DNA from: Nomia melanderi | Lineage: Eukaryota > Arthropoda > Insecta > Hymenoptera > Halictidae | Assembly (NCBI RefSeq): GCF_051020985.1 | Contig: NC_135009.1 | Span: forward strand, 12,532,606-12,596,605 | Direction of reading: 5' to 3' | Length of the DNA: 64,000 bases | Shown: positions 47,917 through 58,970 of the stretch, piece after piece | Position numbering within the stretch: position 1 is the first letter of the stretch | Layout of the letters: every line of letters begins with the position of its first letter | Notes under the pieces: generated by a model | Databases searched by the model: none | The model's input: only the letters and a program-made list of their open reading frames with translations | Told to the model about the DNA's origin: nothing | Made by a program: the position numbers and the translations under genes

Positions 47917-49505
47917 GTGAGTGACGGCGGGATCGCATAATTGCAACGACAAACCGGTTCGCCGGAACCCCGCAGCGGTTACGCGAAATATCGTGGAATT
48001 ATTTAATTCACGGGCTGCAAAAGAAAAAGAGACTTACAAGTGGTTTGAATTATATTTCAGTGGATGTTGGTTTAACGTTTTCGTGTCGCGTGTACCGAGC
48101 TTGCTTGTGTAAACGATCGGGTTTGCTCCAACGGTTTTTGTTTGCGGAGCAAAGATCGTTAAACGTGCGATCGACCGTGCAGAAACAGGAGCAAGACAGT
48201 TGAAAAGGGAATACGTTAACGATGACGAGGTGATAAACTCGTGATTCCAGCTCGTGATCGTCCGCGCTGATCAAACGAATCGGCGTTTCACGTGCGATCT
48301 GTTTTTCCTTTCCCGTTTGATTCCAGTCGATCTCGATACTCGTGATGAACGTGCTGATGAGCAACTATTTCTCGCGGCTGACGGACAACAGTTTCTTCGA
48401 ATCAGTGGAACACTGGACGGTGCTGGGCTTGAACTGGATGAGGATACTGAGGGACACGCAGATGGAAAGGAAAGGTGGGTGCTACTCGGCGTGCACAGCA
48501 TGAAACACGTGGCGCGGTTCAGGTGAATCTCCGCGAGCTGCGAAATAATGCCTCGTGTGTCGAACGGCCACTTTGTGGGTCTACGAACCGTGTCATTATG
48601 ATGCTAATTAAGAAAAATAAAATTCGTAGCGGAAGCGGCGGTGGTGTTTCTCCTCGTGTACACGGCATCGACGTTAATGGCCAGCGCGTATCTCGCAGTG
48701 GGATCGATCTCCGTGAGTATGTCCGTCCAGTGAATATTTTCGACTGGGAACGAACGTGTTCGAAAACGTTCGTCCGTCGAGGGATCGTGCCGCGAACGGA
48801 GAAGCGTTCCGGTTGAACAACGGAACAGGGGCGGGTGGGGGGGGGGGGGGCGAACGAGGAGCGTCGTGTATCGGGAATGAATGAATCGGAGGCTTCTTTA
48901 TTCGCGGAACGTATTTTCGGCACGTAGGCAGCGTTGCTTAAACTCGCTAACGATCTCGCTAACTTCCGTGTACGTTTGCAGAGGAGACCCAAGTGCGCCG
49001 TGCCTTGGATGTATTTGCAAATGATTAGCATAATAGATCAGTCCGTGGCGCTGACTATTCATCTGACGCACGGGCCCCAGTACGATGTTTACGATAAATC
49101 AATATGGTACATTCCAGTGTCCAGCGTCTATCTACGTAAGTACATTAGAATTACCGGGAATACACATACGTACTACGCGTCTCAGCCGGCGATTGCGACC
49201 AGATTGCGCTACGCCGGCCGTGATTTCGCAATCGGACGTGCGGATTCGCGCCGGCACCGGCGATTACGCTGATCGCCCCGTCTCTTTCCGTCTCTGTTCC
49301 AGTGTTCAGCGCGTACATCTGGATGGTGGTGCAGGTGGCCAGGAAGGAGTGGTCCGACGAGGAGCGGGGTTGCAACGATATCGATATGGGGGAGGCGATG
49401 TCGCCGACGCAGATGAACAACGGCGAGCCGAAGACGCCGTCGTTCCTCTCGCAGAACTTCGCGATGTTCAATTCGCCGCAGCCGTCTTCGATTCTGCCCA
49501 AGTAG
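47854..49505 (+). CDS. Four-helix membrane protein, family not recognised (5 exons, 216 aa)
   Basis: CDS = 47854-47916, 48327-48474, 48630-48712, 48982-49135 and 49303-49505; 651 nt including stop. All introns are GT-AG and phases agree (0, 1, 0, 1). Predicted membrane segments: about 8-31 (crossing the first junction), 73-97, 104-128 and 140-163. A loop of about 40 residues follows segment 1 (from NYFSRLTD), and a ~50-residue polar tail (from RKEWSDEE) ends the protein. The N-terminus MSKLCC carries paired cysteines near the first helix, as in several small tetraspan families. Size and layout recall insect LAPTM-like or Pasiflora-like four-helix proteins, but no diagnostic motif was recognised, so no function is claimed. 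ATG 47854 is the first in-frame AUG and has A at -3. Confidence 0.85.
48327..48474 (+). CDS. Membrane-protein gene, exon 2
   Basis: Encodes residues 22-70 plus one base: the end of helix 1 (SISILVMNVLM) and the polar loop with FFESVEHWTVLGLNW. Acceptor ATTCCAG|TCGATC, donor AAAG|GTGGGT, phase 1. Confidence 0.85.
48630..48712 (+). CDS. Membrane-protein gene, exon 3
   Basis: Completes codon 71 and encodes residues 72-98, almost all of helix 2 (AAVVFLLVYTASTLMASAYL). Acceptor TTCGTAG|CGGAAG, donor TCC|GTGAGT, phase 0. Too short to notice on its own; it was found by phase. Confidence 0.85.
48837..48850 (+). repeat. G14 homopolymer in intron 3 of the membrane-protein gene
   Basis: Fourteen consecutive G residues, preceded by GGGGCGGGT. 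Prone to length error, and able to form G-quadruplexes in the transcript. Confidence 0.85.
48982..49135 (+). CDS. Membrane-protein gene, exon 4
   Basis: Encodes residues 99-149 plus one base: helix 3 (PWMYLQMISIIDQSVALTIH), a short polar loop (HGPQYDVYDKS) and the start of helix 4. Acceptor TTGCAG|AGGAGA, donor CTAC|GTAAGT, phase 1. Confidence 0.85.
49303..49505 (+). CDS. Membrane-protein gene, exon 5 and stop
   Basis: Completes codon 150 and encodes 66 residues: the end of helix 4 (FSAYIWMVVQVA), then a polar tail rich in S, P, N and Q ending SSILPK. Acceptor GTTCCAG|TGTTCA; TAG stop. The tail is probably cytosolic by the positive-inside rule (VARK after the helix). Confidence 0.85.
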
Positions 49506-49584
49506 AGGGTGAAACAGTGGAACACGTGATTACGGAGACAAACTTGGCCGCGTCGGCTGGTTTATTTTCGCCGAGAAGGCCGAG

Positions 49585-49590
49585 AATAAA
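49585..49590 (+). terminator. Candidate poly(A) signal of the membrane-protein gene
   Basis: AATAAA about 80 bases after the TAG stop, giving a short 3' UTR if used. Placement fits, but the motif is short. Confidence 0.5.
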
Positions 49591-50750
49591 CGAATCGCGA
49601 CCGTAATTGCTTAAGCAAACTTTCCGCGCGCGCGTGATTTAGATGTCCTCGATATTAGCGTATTTATTTATAGTCTATCGACGTTCGGTCTACCCGCTTC
49701 AGCTAACGATCGGCTGATCAAACGCAGGCGTTCGGTCGCGGGTACGCTCTCCAGCGGGCAACGGGACCCTATTCCTGAAAAAGATTCGAACCTTAAATCC
49801 GCGTAATAACCATTGATCACCAGCCGGCTAATGGAACGTGCGCCGAGACCCCGGGGCCGGGCCACCAGAACACGATGAATCTCGGCCCCGGTTACGGGGA
49901 AAATGTACAATAACGCGGGCAAACTCGATAAATCAGGCCGGGGATGCGACTAATAGAGTGTATCAAATGCGCCCGCGGCGGAGCGCGGCTGCATAGAAAA
50001 TATGAGAAATGGCCGCGTTTTACGTCGAAATACTTTTAAACTTCTGGGATTCGAATCGCGCGCGAGCATATTCCCTACAGGAGGTCCGCCGTCTCCTAGA
50101 TGGAGGTCGATTTGTCCGAGAATGGTCGGAACTTTTCGCGGAACTCTCGAGAATAATGATCTAGAGCACAATGCTCTGATAGGAAAAAACCCCCGGCCGC
50201 GATTTATTTCGGCTGTTCCCACCGCGATCGTTTCTCGAGGAATACCGGGGAACGCTCGTCTTGTCACGGCAGTCTCGTATTTTCGAAAATACGGTCGAGA
50301 CAACCGTGGCTTTTTGTTAGCCTCATCGAATATGTTCTTAGCTGATAATGCTACGATCTCGCGTATCCCTTGTTCGACTGGTCCGAACGTACCACGCGAA
50401 ACGCCAGACTCGTAAGCGCGAAGCGTCGCCATGTTGCCGATAAACCAGATTTCACGACTACGTATATAAATTTGACGCTCGCAAAAAGTTCCTGTAAGCT
50501 CTCCGCTGAACGATACGGCTGTGAACATGAAGGACAGACACGGGGGGTACGCGACGTGGTTGGTTGGCGGTGCTTTTAAAAAGAACTGAGCGAGCCAATT
50601 TGTAGGCTGTCGCAAACTTTTAAAACACTAGTTGACAGCCGCCCCGCCTCCCCCGTAGCCGGTGCACCCTCTCGACGCTCGTCCAACCGTCCTGAAGGAT
50701 TCCAACCTCCATCGAACCGTCTCTCTCTCGTCCTGCGACTGGAGCACCAG

Positions 50751-50751
<1 letters not shown>

Positions 50752-50789
<38 letters not shown>
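50752..50789 (+). repeat. (CGA)n microsatellite
   Basis: Twelve to thirteen uninterrupted CGA units. The same motif as the (CGT)10 array at 13668 read on the other strand, out of phase. Confidence 0.9.
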
Positions 50790-50790
<1 letters not shown>

Positions 50791-51765
50791 AAACTCACCC
50801 CACCGTGTCGTGGAAGCCGATGGATTGTAAAATAAAACTAACTTGGCTCTTTCGTGGCTTGAGGACGGAGTACCGGCGAAATCTTATTCCCTCGGGTCTC
50901 TTTTATTTTCGCGTACCCCTTTTTTTCCAACCATCCGGACGCAATCATGAAAAAGAGCTTCGCGGAGGGCAGATACGGGACTCGAGAAAAAGTGAGACAG
51001 AGTGAGAGAGAAAGAGAGAATGAGAGAAATAGTGCAACTGGAAAGCCTTCGATTCGAGTCGCGACTCGTCGAAAATTGTATTCGAGGTTGTTACATTTTT
51101 AAATCATCCCCGTGTACGCGAATCAATCGATCGCTCCTCGAATAAACGGAAGTTCAGAGGCGAGCCGTTTTCATTCCCGTTTCAATTCCCAGGGAAAAGG
51201 GGACCATTCACGATTTTTCCCCGATGGCTAAACTACTTTCACGTGTATACGACGGCTAAGGAGAAGGGTAGTCGCACGCATGGCCCACATAAAACGTCGC
51301 GCGGCGTAATTAATCTTCTTGTATGACACTTTGGCTGGTTACAGGGCAAAGCTTGCCAGCAGCCGGAACACAACATCCCACTTAAGCTACGACGCCCAGA
51401 AAACAATTAATACGAAATTGATTAATAATTATTGCGTCCCAATTTCGGCGCCCCTTGTCGCCCGGTCTGCCGCAAGTCACGTAACCGTGAAAAAAGAAAT
51501 TCTCTCGCGCCGGATTCGTCGATCATCCCTTACCGAAATGCGCGATCGATGCGGCGTGAGAGTCATTCCTAAAGAATCGTTGTTCCACTCGAAGTGTTCT
51601 CCTCTGTTCGATGAAACGTGTATCGGGCGTTCCTCTAAACAACGTCCAAGTAGATTCAGCTTGCCAATGCCCAGCCTTAGGATACCAGGATCTCGAAACA
51701 AAATGATAATTCTACGGTTCCTTTAGAGTTTGTCTAACGATTCGATTATAAGTTGATCCTTATAA

Positions 51766-52001
51766 CAGTCACCTCTATCGAAATTTTACCAAAGTAAACT
51801 GAATAAGAATAAATCCATTCTCTCTTTAATCTGTTCATTTTTATAGTAGTCACCTCAATCGCAATTTTAACAAACCGAACCGGATAGAAATCACTTTTTC
51901 ATTAGAGCCTGGACTACTTAGAACCTACCCCAGCACCCCAAATATTTATCGTACCTAAAATATTTAGTAGCCTATACTACTTAAGCTCTACCCTAGTGCC
52001 C
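51766..52001 (+). repeat. Diverged short tandem repeats
   Basis: Two overlapping families. Segments at 51766-51793 and 51847-51874 (28 bp, core GTCACCTC, four mismatches) are 81 bp apart. Segments at 51906-51939 and 51969-52001 (cores AGCCT and ACTACTTA) are 63 bp apart. They look like old local duplications in AT-rich DNA. Confidence 0.6.
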
Positions 52002-54710
52002 GAAGAAAATCGAAGCCCGAATCGCCTGGCTCGAGCCGGTGGATCGTCGTAGCAGCCGTTCCACTCCTTTTGTGACATTTATTTGTTCGCCTCTGAAAAC
52101 GGACAGTCGATTTGGCATTACTTTTCCAGACAGACAGATTTTATTGATCTGTCTCGTTCGCTCTTTCCCGAAGCGGCGGAAAGGGACAACGAGGAACGGA
52201 TCGTCAGAGGGAGAGAGAGAGAACGAACGGCCACGGCGGAACTGAACGCCCCATAAAGCTAACCAATGCTAATACTTCGGGTCTCCGCAGTGGCGTACTT
52301 TCGCGAGCGCGTGCCCCACGGGACGTCCGCTCGCCCACGCCACGCAAAAATCCAGGCGGCGCCGCTGCCCTGGACCGGAATCGGCAATAAACGCGTAACC
52401 GAGCCTAATTCGTAATGTTGGCTCAGTCATTGTGGCCCATTGTGAATTCACTTCCCCTCTTGTCCGGGGGCTGCGAGTACAATGCCGGAGTTATCGCAGG
52501 AAACTGCCAGTAACGACTCTAAGAGGCGCATACTCTTCCGAATACGCTCGATTCGTTTATCCCCCATTCCTTCCATCCGCGTCCCCGTTCAATACCTCAT
52601 CCTCTCTCGTGTGAAAAACACGGATCGATTGGTTTCCGAAGCTTCGAAGCCACACGAAACGAATAAAACAGTTGATTAAAGGGTTGTCTCCTCGTTTCGC
52701 TACCCTTTAACGTATCGTCGACGAAGGATTCTTTGCAAGTAACCTAGTCGAACTGAAGTCCCCATAAACATGGAAGATGTTTTGGACTATAATAGCAATA
52801 ATAAACATCGATGATCTTGTATTTTCTATTAATTAACTATAAAGAGGATCAGAGAAAGAGAACAATTTTTCCCGCCTTTCCGCCGTTGGCAGGCCAATGA
52901 CCATTCTCAGCCGAGGGACGAATACAAGCAGGAGAAATCGCATTACTTTCAAATTTCTCCGTCGCGAACGGGGGTGTGGCACGTGCTCCCGCTTTTTTCC
53001 CCCGTTTCTCCAAGGAGAGACGGATGGACAGTGGGAGCCGAGAAAGTAGATTCGTGAACTAGACAGCCGATCGGGCACAATAGCTGCGTTTAATACTACA
53101 TTAAACACGCTGCGCACCGATCGACCCAGCGACCACCGTGACAAAGTTCCCCGGACAATGGCCGGCGATCGGTGTATTAGAGGCCGAGGGACGAAAACAT
53201 CGGCTGCACGTGCGTCGAATTTCAGCGTCCGGCCTTGTAAACTTCTTTTCCCGCGGCGCGCGGGTTTCAACTTCGATCCGGCACCATTGAAATCAATTTG
53301 AAAACCGCATGATCGATGCACGCGAGACAGGATCGGCAGCCGAGTTTCACTCCGGCGTCGTTACGGGCTGCTACGCGATATTTCATGTCAAATTGGTATC
53401 GCCGTTGCTAGATTAGGCGTATCGTTATCCTCAAGAGAAAAAAGGAACGAGTGGAAACGCGGCTCCTTTCGATCGACTTCCGGCGAGCGTTCCACGCGGT
53501 AGCGCGCTCGTGCGTGCCTGTGTGTGTGTGCGTCGACTGCGCGAAGCAATCGAGCGTTGCCTCGTTATCGTGCCCGGCGTAATTGATAATCGGTAATTGT
53601 CGGCAATCGACCGAGAGATATGTGGCTTCGATATACGACTCTCACCTTCGTGGGCTGCTAATCCATCGAATAGAGTACAGACAATCTGCGGAGGCTGAGC
53701 GATTCGAATCTAGGCCTGAATGAGAATGCTGTTTAAAAGACATCGATCTAGATCGGTAACGAACAACTTTTGTTTTATACTGGACTAAAATTCAATACCT
53801 AATATTCCATTCCGAAGCCACTATTTTCATGAAATTGCCAATGTACAAGTAGATTCACGAGCCCGGCAGGGTTAACAACTTAATATTTAAATACTTAACT
53901 ATAATAACTTTCCGATAATTAAGTTAATTTGCAATCAATCCAATATTTTAATTGCGATAATCGTAACAACTGTGATGAAGGCAACACGCTTTGTATTCCT
54001 CTATTAGCTTCGATTGCATAGGCTCCGACTTGAAGTGTCAACAGATTTGTATACTAATAAAATAATTATAATTTACACGCAGCAAATATTGCAATTGAAA
54101 TCATCATTCTTCAGCTGTTTAACGAGCGATAGATAAACAGCCGGTTGTTCACTGATCTACAGAGTCCCGCGTCCAGATAATAATACACGCCGCGGTTCGA
54201 GTAACCGGCCAGGATCGATCACTCGTAGCGGGGGTGGATCAGCGGAACGGTAGCCGGTTATCTAGTCGGTCGATTCAAAGTGGCGGAAGCGTGGTGCGAG
54301 GGGTGGGCGGAAGGAGCCGGTTTTTCGAGAATGGCTGCCGTAGGTGTCGAAGGGACACGGGGCTCGAACGAGGCCGCAATTAGGCGGTGTCCCGGGGTCG
54401 ACGAGCACCGACGAGGTCGGGCATTATGCAAAGCAGATTTTAAATTTAGATGTGGCCCACCGTGCCCACACGGCTGTACACCCTTGCGGCACAGAGCTCT
54501 TCGACTACTTTGCAGTTTCGACTACAGAAGTGGGTGTACGGTCACACGGACGGCCGAAGACACGCGAGACTGAGAGAGCGCGAGCAGCGGCGTAGGGCGG
54601 AACGGGGGTGTGAGAGCGTGGGTCGTGTCGTGCTCGACAAATTAACGCGTTTTAAATCCAATCCAAGCCGAAACGGGGAGGGAATCGTTATGCCGTAGAG
54701 AGGGAGGGAA

Positions 54711-54729
54711 GAAGAAGAAGAAGAAGAAG
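54711..54729 (+). repeat. (GAA)n microsatellite
   Basis: About six GAA units in a purine-rich block (54695-54760). Confidence 0.85.
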
Positions 54730-56727
54730 CGAGACGGAGCGAGGGAAAGAGTAGCGGGGTGGCAGAACGAGGGATACTCGACGAGCTGTTTTGCATTTCT
54801 GGCTCGCGAGCGCGCGGGCGCCCAACATTTGAGGTGTAAAATATTAAATCCAGGCGCCTCCGCCATATCGCCTACGTCCTCGGAAAGAGGTGGAGGCGGC
54901 GGAATGGAAACGGTGCGCGGCGCGGATAGGGGCGAGGTGCGAAGAGGGCTGAGATGGGGTCCGTCGCTAGATGGGGAGGAGCGGTGGATATGGGCGAGGG
55001 GGGCGGCTCTGCGGCGCGCACTCAGCGAGTTTACATTTAAATGTAAAAGTGCCGAGTGCTGCTACGCGAAAGCTGCTGTTTTGCATTCGAAAGCTCATGA
55101 TTGCCTCTGAGCTTTGCTTTTGACGTCGAGCGTTTCTCGCTGTCGAGAGGACGGCTCGCTCGCTCGTTCCAGGACCCGCGGAACCGAGTCACCGTTTCGG
55201 ACGTACGGGTGGAAGGAACGCGCCATGGAAGGATCCACCGGAAAAATTCGCGCAAACGGAATGGGGGATTATTTTCTGCTCGTTCCCGTACTCTGCTGAT
55301 CAGCGTTAGAAGACGGTCATCAACCGTGATTTCCTCCGTTGCTTAGGCTCGATGAGTTTCGGCGTTAGAAACGGGTTTGAACTACAGTGGAAATACGATT
55401 ATTCGAATGCTGGTTAGATCGAGTAATTTCGGATGAGATGACCTGGTCTTGTTTAAATTTGAAAATACCTGTACGAATTATTTTTTGTAGTTACATTGAA
55501 ACTTACACAGAGATTAATTTAACTATTCCTCTTATACCTATTTGCTTCTATAAATATATTTCGTGTGACGGTTCTTTAAAAAAAATTGGGCCATCGCTCT
55601 CCGAGGTACCTTACCCGAAAAATCTGTTATCGGACCGAATTTGTGCCCCTATTATTTTGCATAATCGATGCTCCGCCGTGCTCGAAGCGTTTTCAGGCTA
55701 CTCGAATTCGGATAAATCCTCTCGCGTTCTCCGAGGAACTCGGACAGCTCCCATCGACGACGACCGCGTCCGGCGTCTCGTAATTTTCCTCCCGTCGCTC
55801 TACATAATTCAACGATATTTTTGCTTCTTACGAAAGCTGTCTTGCCTCCGAGAACGCCGCGATACTTTTTCGAGCGGCCACCGATGCGCGCACACACGCA
55901 TGCGGGATTTATTTCCGGTCTCTAATCAATTCTAGGAACGGAACGTCGGAGACGGGCTCACGAGCGAGCGAGCCGCTGTTATTCTTCTAATATGTATGTT
56001 TCTTATGAGCGCCGGTAAAAGGGCTCCGTGCAATTTCCTATGATAGATCGAGTCCCGCGGACAAGTTCCATTACGGCCAGCCTCTGAATTATTGAACTGG
56101 CAATTCCCCGGCGACCACGACGCGGGACACTCCCCGTCCGAGTGTCAACGGGCTCGTTAAGCCCTCCAAATCAGGTGAACTAACGCGTTAACGACTCTTC
56201 TTATTCGTTTCCCCGGCGGTGGATTAATTTTTCCAGCAACGGAGGAGAATGTTCGTTCACGGTAAGACAATTCCGGGTGAGATCGCTCGATCTTGTTTAT
56301 ATTGTCAAAATTGTTTAAGTTCCAACTGCTTTTAGCGGTGCTGAACTATTCTCCGTATACGTATTTGCTTCCAGAAATGTATCTCTTTCCGTCGGGATTC
56401 AATGATATTTATATTAACAGTACTTCTTAAAAGAGTGGACCGTCTCTCCCCGACTTACCCTATTCTCTACGGTACACGTCGATTTTATCGTGACCGTCGG
56501 AAATATTTAAAACCATCAAAGTGTAAGGTTACACGTATCGAAGCCTAAGAGATATGTATATCTTTCGAATAACTCTCCCGTGGAACACAGAGAAGAGCAT
56601 TTGCATTATGATAGATCGGCAAACAGTAGCTCGCCGATAAGGCGGCGGGGTTGCTTGTAATCCCTTGAAATAGGACCTGTTACTGCAAACCGCGATATCT
56701 TCGAGCGCGATCACCGACATCGAGTAA

Positions 56728-56761
56728 CAGAGAGAGAGAGAGAGAGAAGGAGAGAGAGAGA
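56728..56761 (+). repeat. (AG)n microsatellite, interrupted
   Basis: Two AG runs separated by AGAAGG. The repeated GAGAG word is also a potential GAGA-factor site. Confidence 0.85.
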
Positions 56762-57439
56762 CTCAGACGCGATCGTTATCAGAAGTCGCCCTTCTAGTCC
56801 ATATGCTGGGTTAATAAGAGCCCTAATAACGGGTGCCACCCCATCGGATACTGCAGGGGGCTGTCACTAAATATTTTTCTTCCTGAACGGTTGCTCTGGG
56901 AATTCGTCCGTGGCGCTGCTTTGATACGCGGATACATATGTCGCGATGACGGCTGACGTGCGTCTGGATCGATCCGTCTCACTTTGCAAAATTTCGTCCC
57001 CTTTCGGCGTCGACGCGAGAATTCTCCTCGACCGTCCGCATTCTTTCCTCCCGGTGGCTCCGGATAATCGATTGCAAATAAACATCTCCACCTCCAACCT
57101 CTCTAGTATCCTCAAACCCCCCGACCCTCTCTTTGTCACCCGGTTTCTCGTGACTCGGCCCTTTCAGCCCAGAAACGTCTCAATCCGTCGCAGACAAGGG
57201 AGGAGGGCACGACAGAAGTGGGCAGCAACTTCGGTTTCGCAGCGAAGAAGTTAGGCAAAATGTTTTTTTATTAATTCGGCCCGCTTGAAATGCAAATGGG
57301 CCAATCACGCGTCCGGAAGGCTGGAGCGACCGGCGCTTACTCGAGTAATTTATTCGTAAGGGCGTTAAAGTTTCATAAGTCGTGCACATAAAATGCACTC
57401 GAGAGTGGAGAGTAAGGGTATCCTTCCACTCCTTCGCGT

Positions 57440-57930
57440 CGCCTAACGCCCTGTTCAAACCTCTCTCTCTCTCTCTCTCTCTCTCTCTTGCCCCTCTCGC
57501 TATCCTGGCGCGGCAGAAAATTATGCAGATGGCGGAGAAAAGCTTTGATAAACACGACAGTCTCTGATCGTTATGCAGATCCGCGCCACTGTAAAATGGC
57601 GGCAATCTCTCCCTCTCACTCAACCGTCCGCCCCCTTTCCTCTCTTTCGCTCTTTCTCCCTCTCCCCGTTCCTCTGTCTCCATTTCTCTCTTCCACTCTC
57701 TCCTCTTCCGGTCCTGCCTAGCTGGACCCAGGGGTGTTTCAGCTTCTCACCCTCTTCTCGCTGCCACCACCACCTCTGCCTCCTCCTCCTCCTCCTCCTC
57801 CTCCTCCTCCTCCTCCTCCTACTAGTGCTCCAGCTCTTTCTCCTCTTTTCGCTCTCCCGCGTCACCCTTCCTCTTTCTGTTCCGACCCGTCCGCCTCCGC
57901 CTCCGCCGCGGCTCGCTCCTGATTTTCACA
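57440..57930 (+). repeat. Pyrimidine-rich block with (CT)n and (TCC)n
   Basis: About 490 bp dominated by C and T. Includes (CT)14 at 57461-57488 and (TCC)13 at 57781-57820. Explains the leucine-run open frames nearby. Long mirror-type pyrimidine tracts can form triplex DNA, and the opposite strand is rich in GAGAG. Confidence 0.8.
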
Positions 57931-58962
57931 CCCCGGCCACGGCGTTACCAGCCCAAGTCGAGGGTGGAAATACGCACCCTCCTGCTTGTTTCCGCGACGC
58001 GTCTGCGCCGGCTTGTACCACCCGGCGTCTATACACGTATACATCCACTGCGATTTCATTGGAAGATCGTGCCGGCACTCGAAGACACAGGTCCCGCACA
58101 CACGTTCGCGCCCGCGCCCGCCGTATCCACTCCCGTCTCCATCCTCGTCCTCGGCCTCGGCCTCGAGCAGTCATCGAGACACCAGAAACGCGCGTATACT
58201 TTACAGCCGCCCCATTCGCGACACCGGAGCACCACCAAAATGGCACGGCGAAGGCGCTGCGTCTCCGAGCTGCTTTCTCGCCGCGTTTCGCGGCCGTTGA
58301 ACGTCGGATAGACTGTAACAACTGTCGTGAACGGCTGTCCACGACTATAGTATTATCTCCACGGAATGTATTAAACGTAAATATTAAGGCTGGGGTTATG
58401 AAATCAATTTAACAAACATTTGCGTCGATTTTGATGGATGCAACTACTCGGTTATGTATCTTAATCGTCTAGTTCTAAACTCCTAATTTCCGGGGCTCTA
58501 AGGAACATCGATTCTTCCGTGATATAGTATAATAAACTGTGCAACGAATCTCTGTAAATCCAGTATTAATTCGGCACACTTTGGAAATGAATTTATTACA
58601 TATTTACAGAATACTCGTACATCGTTCAATCTTCGAAATATTCACCTTATTTTCAACGTCTTCGTTCGTCCTTCGAAAACAGAAAATCCCAATGCCGTAA
58701 GAAGAGATTACATTCGAAAATAGCTCTACAACTGATTAAATAAAGTCACACTGAATGCGTTTTCTACGGTTAATAATAAAAAAAAAAAGCCGAATGTATC
58801 AGAGCCCACGCAGCTAGTCCCCCTCGAATCATGCGTCTTTTACATGAAATTCGTTTCCTGCTTCGAATCGGCAGTAACCACCGACCGTTGCGTTTAATAT
58901 TTAACCACGGTTCTTAACGTAATGACGAACGGTCGAATGTTTCATTACCCCGGCGAACCCGC

Positions 58963-58970
58963 TGACGTCA
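58963..58970. promoter_or_regulatory. Palindromic CRE (TGACGTCA)
   Basis: Second perfect CREB/ATF-type site of the window, in noncoding DNA with no gene start recognised nearby. Confidence 0.3.

Noticed and set aside
49950..50615. 221-codon open frame, minus strand, with a 137-codon frame opposite
   Set aside because: No recognised domain, begins at a TTG, and both strands are open at once, as expected from stop-poor CpG-rich DNA.
57573..58412. 279-codon open frame, plus strand
   Set aside because: Built on the (TCC)n and pyrimidine block, with leucine and proline homopolymers and overlapping frames on both strands.
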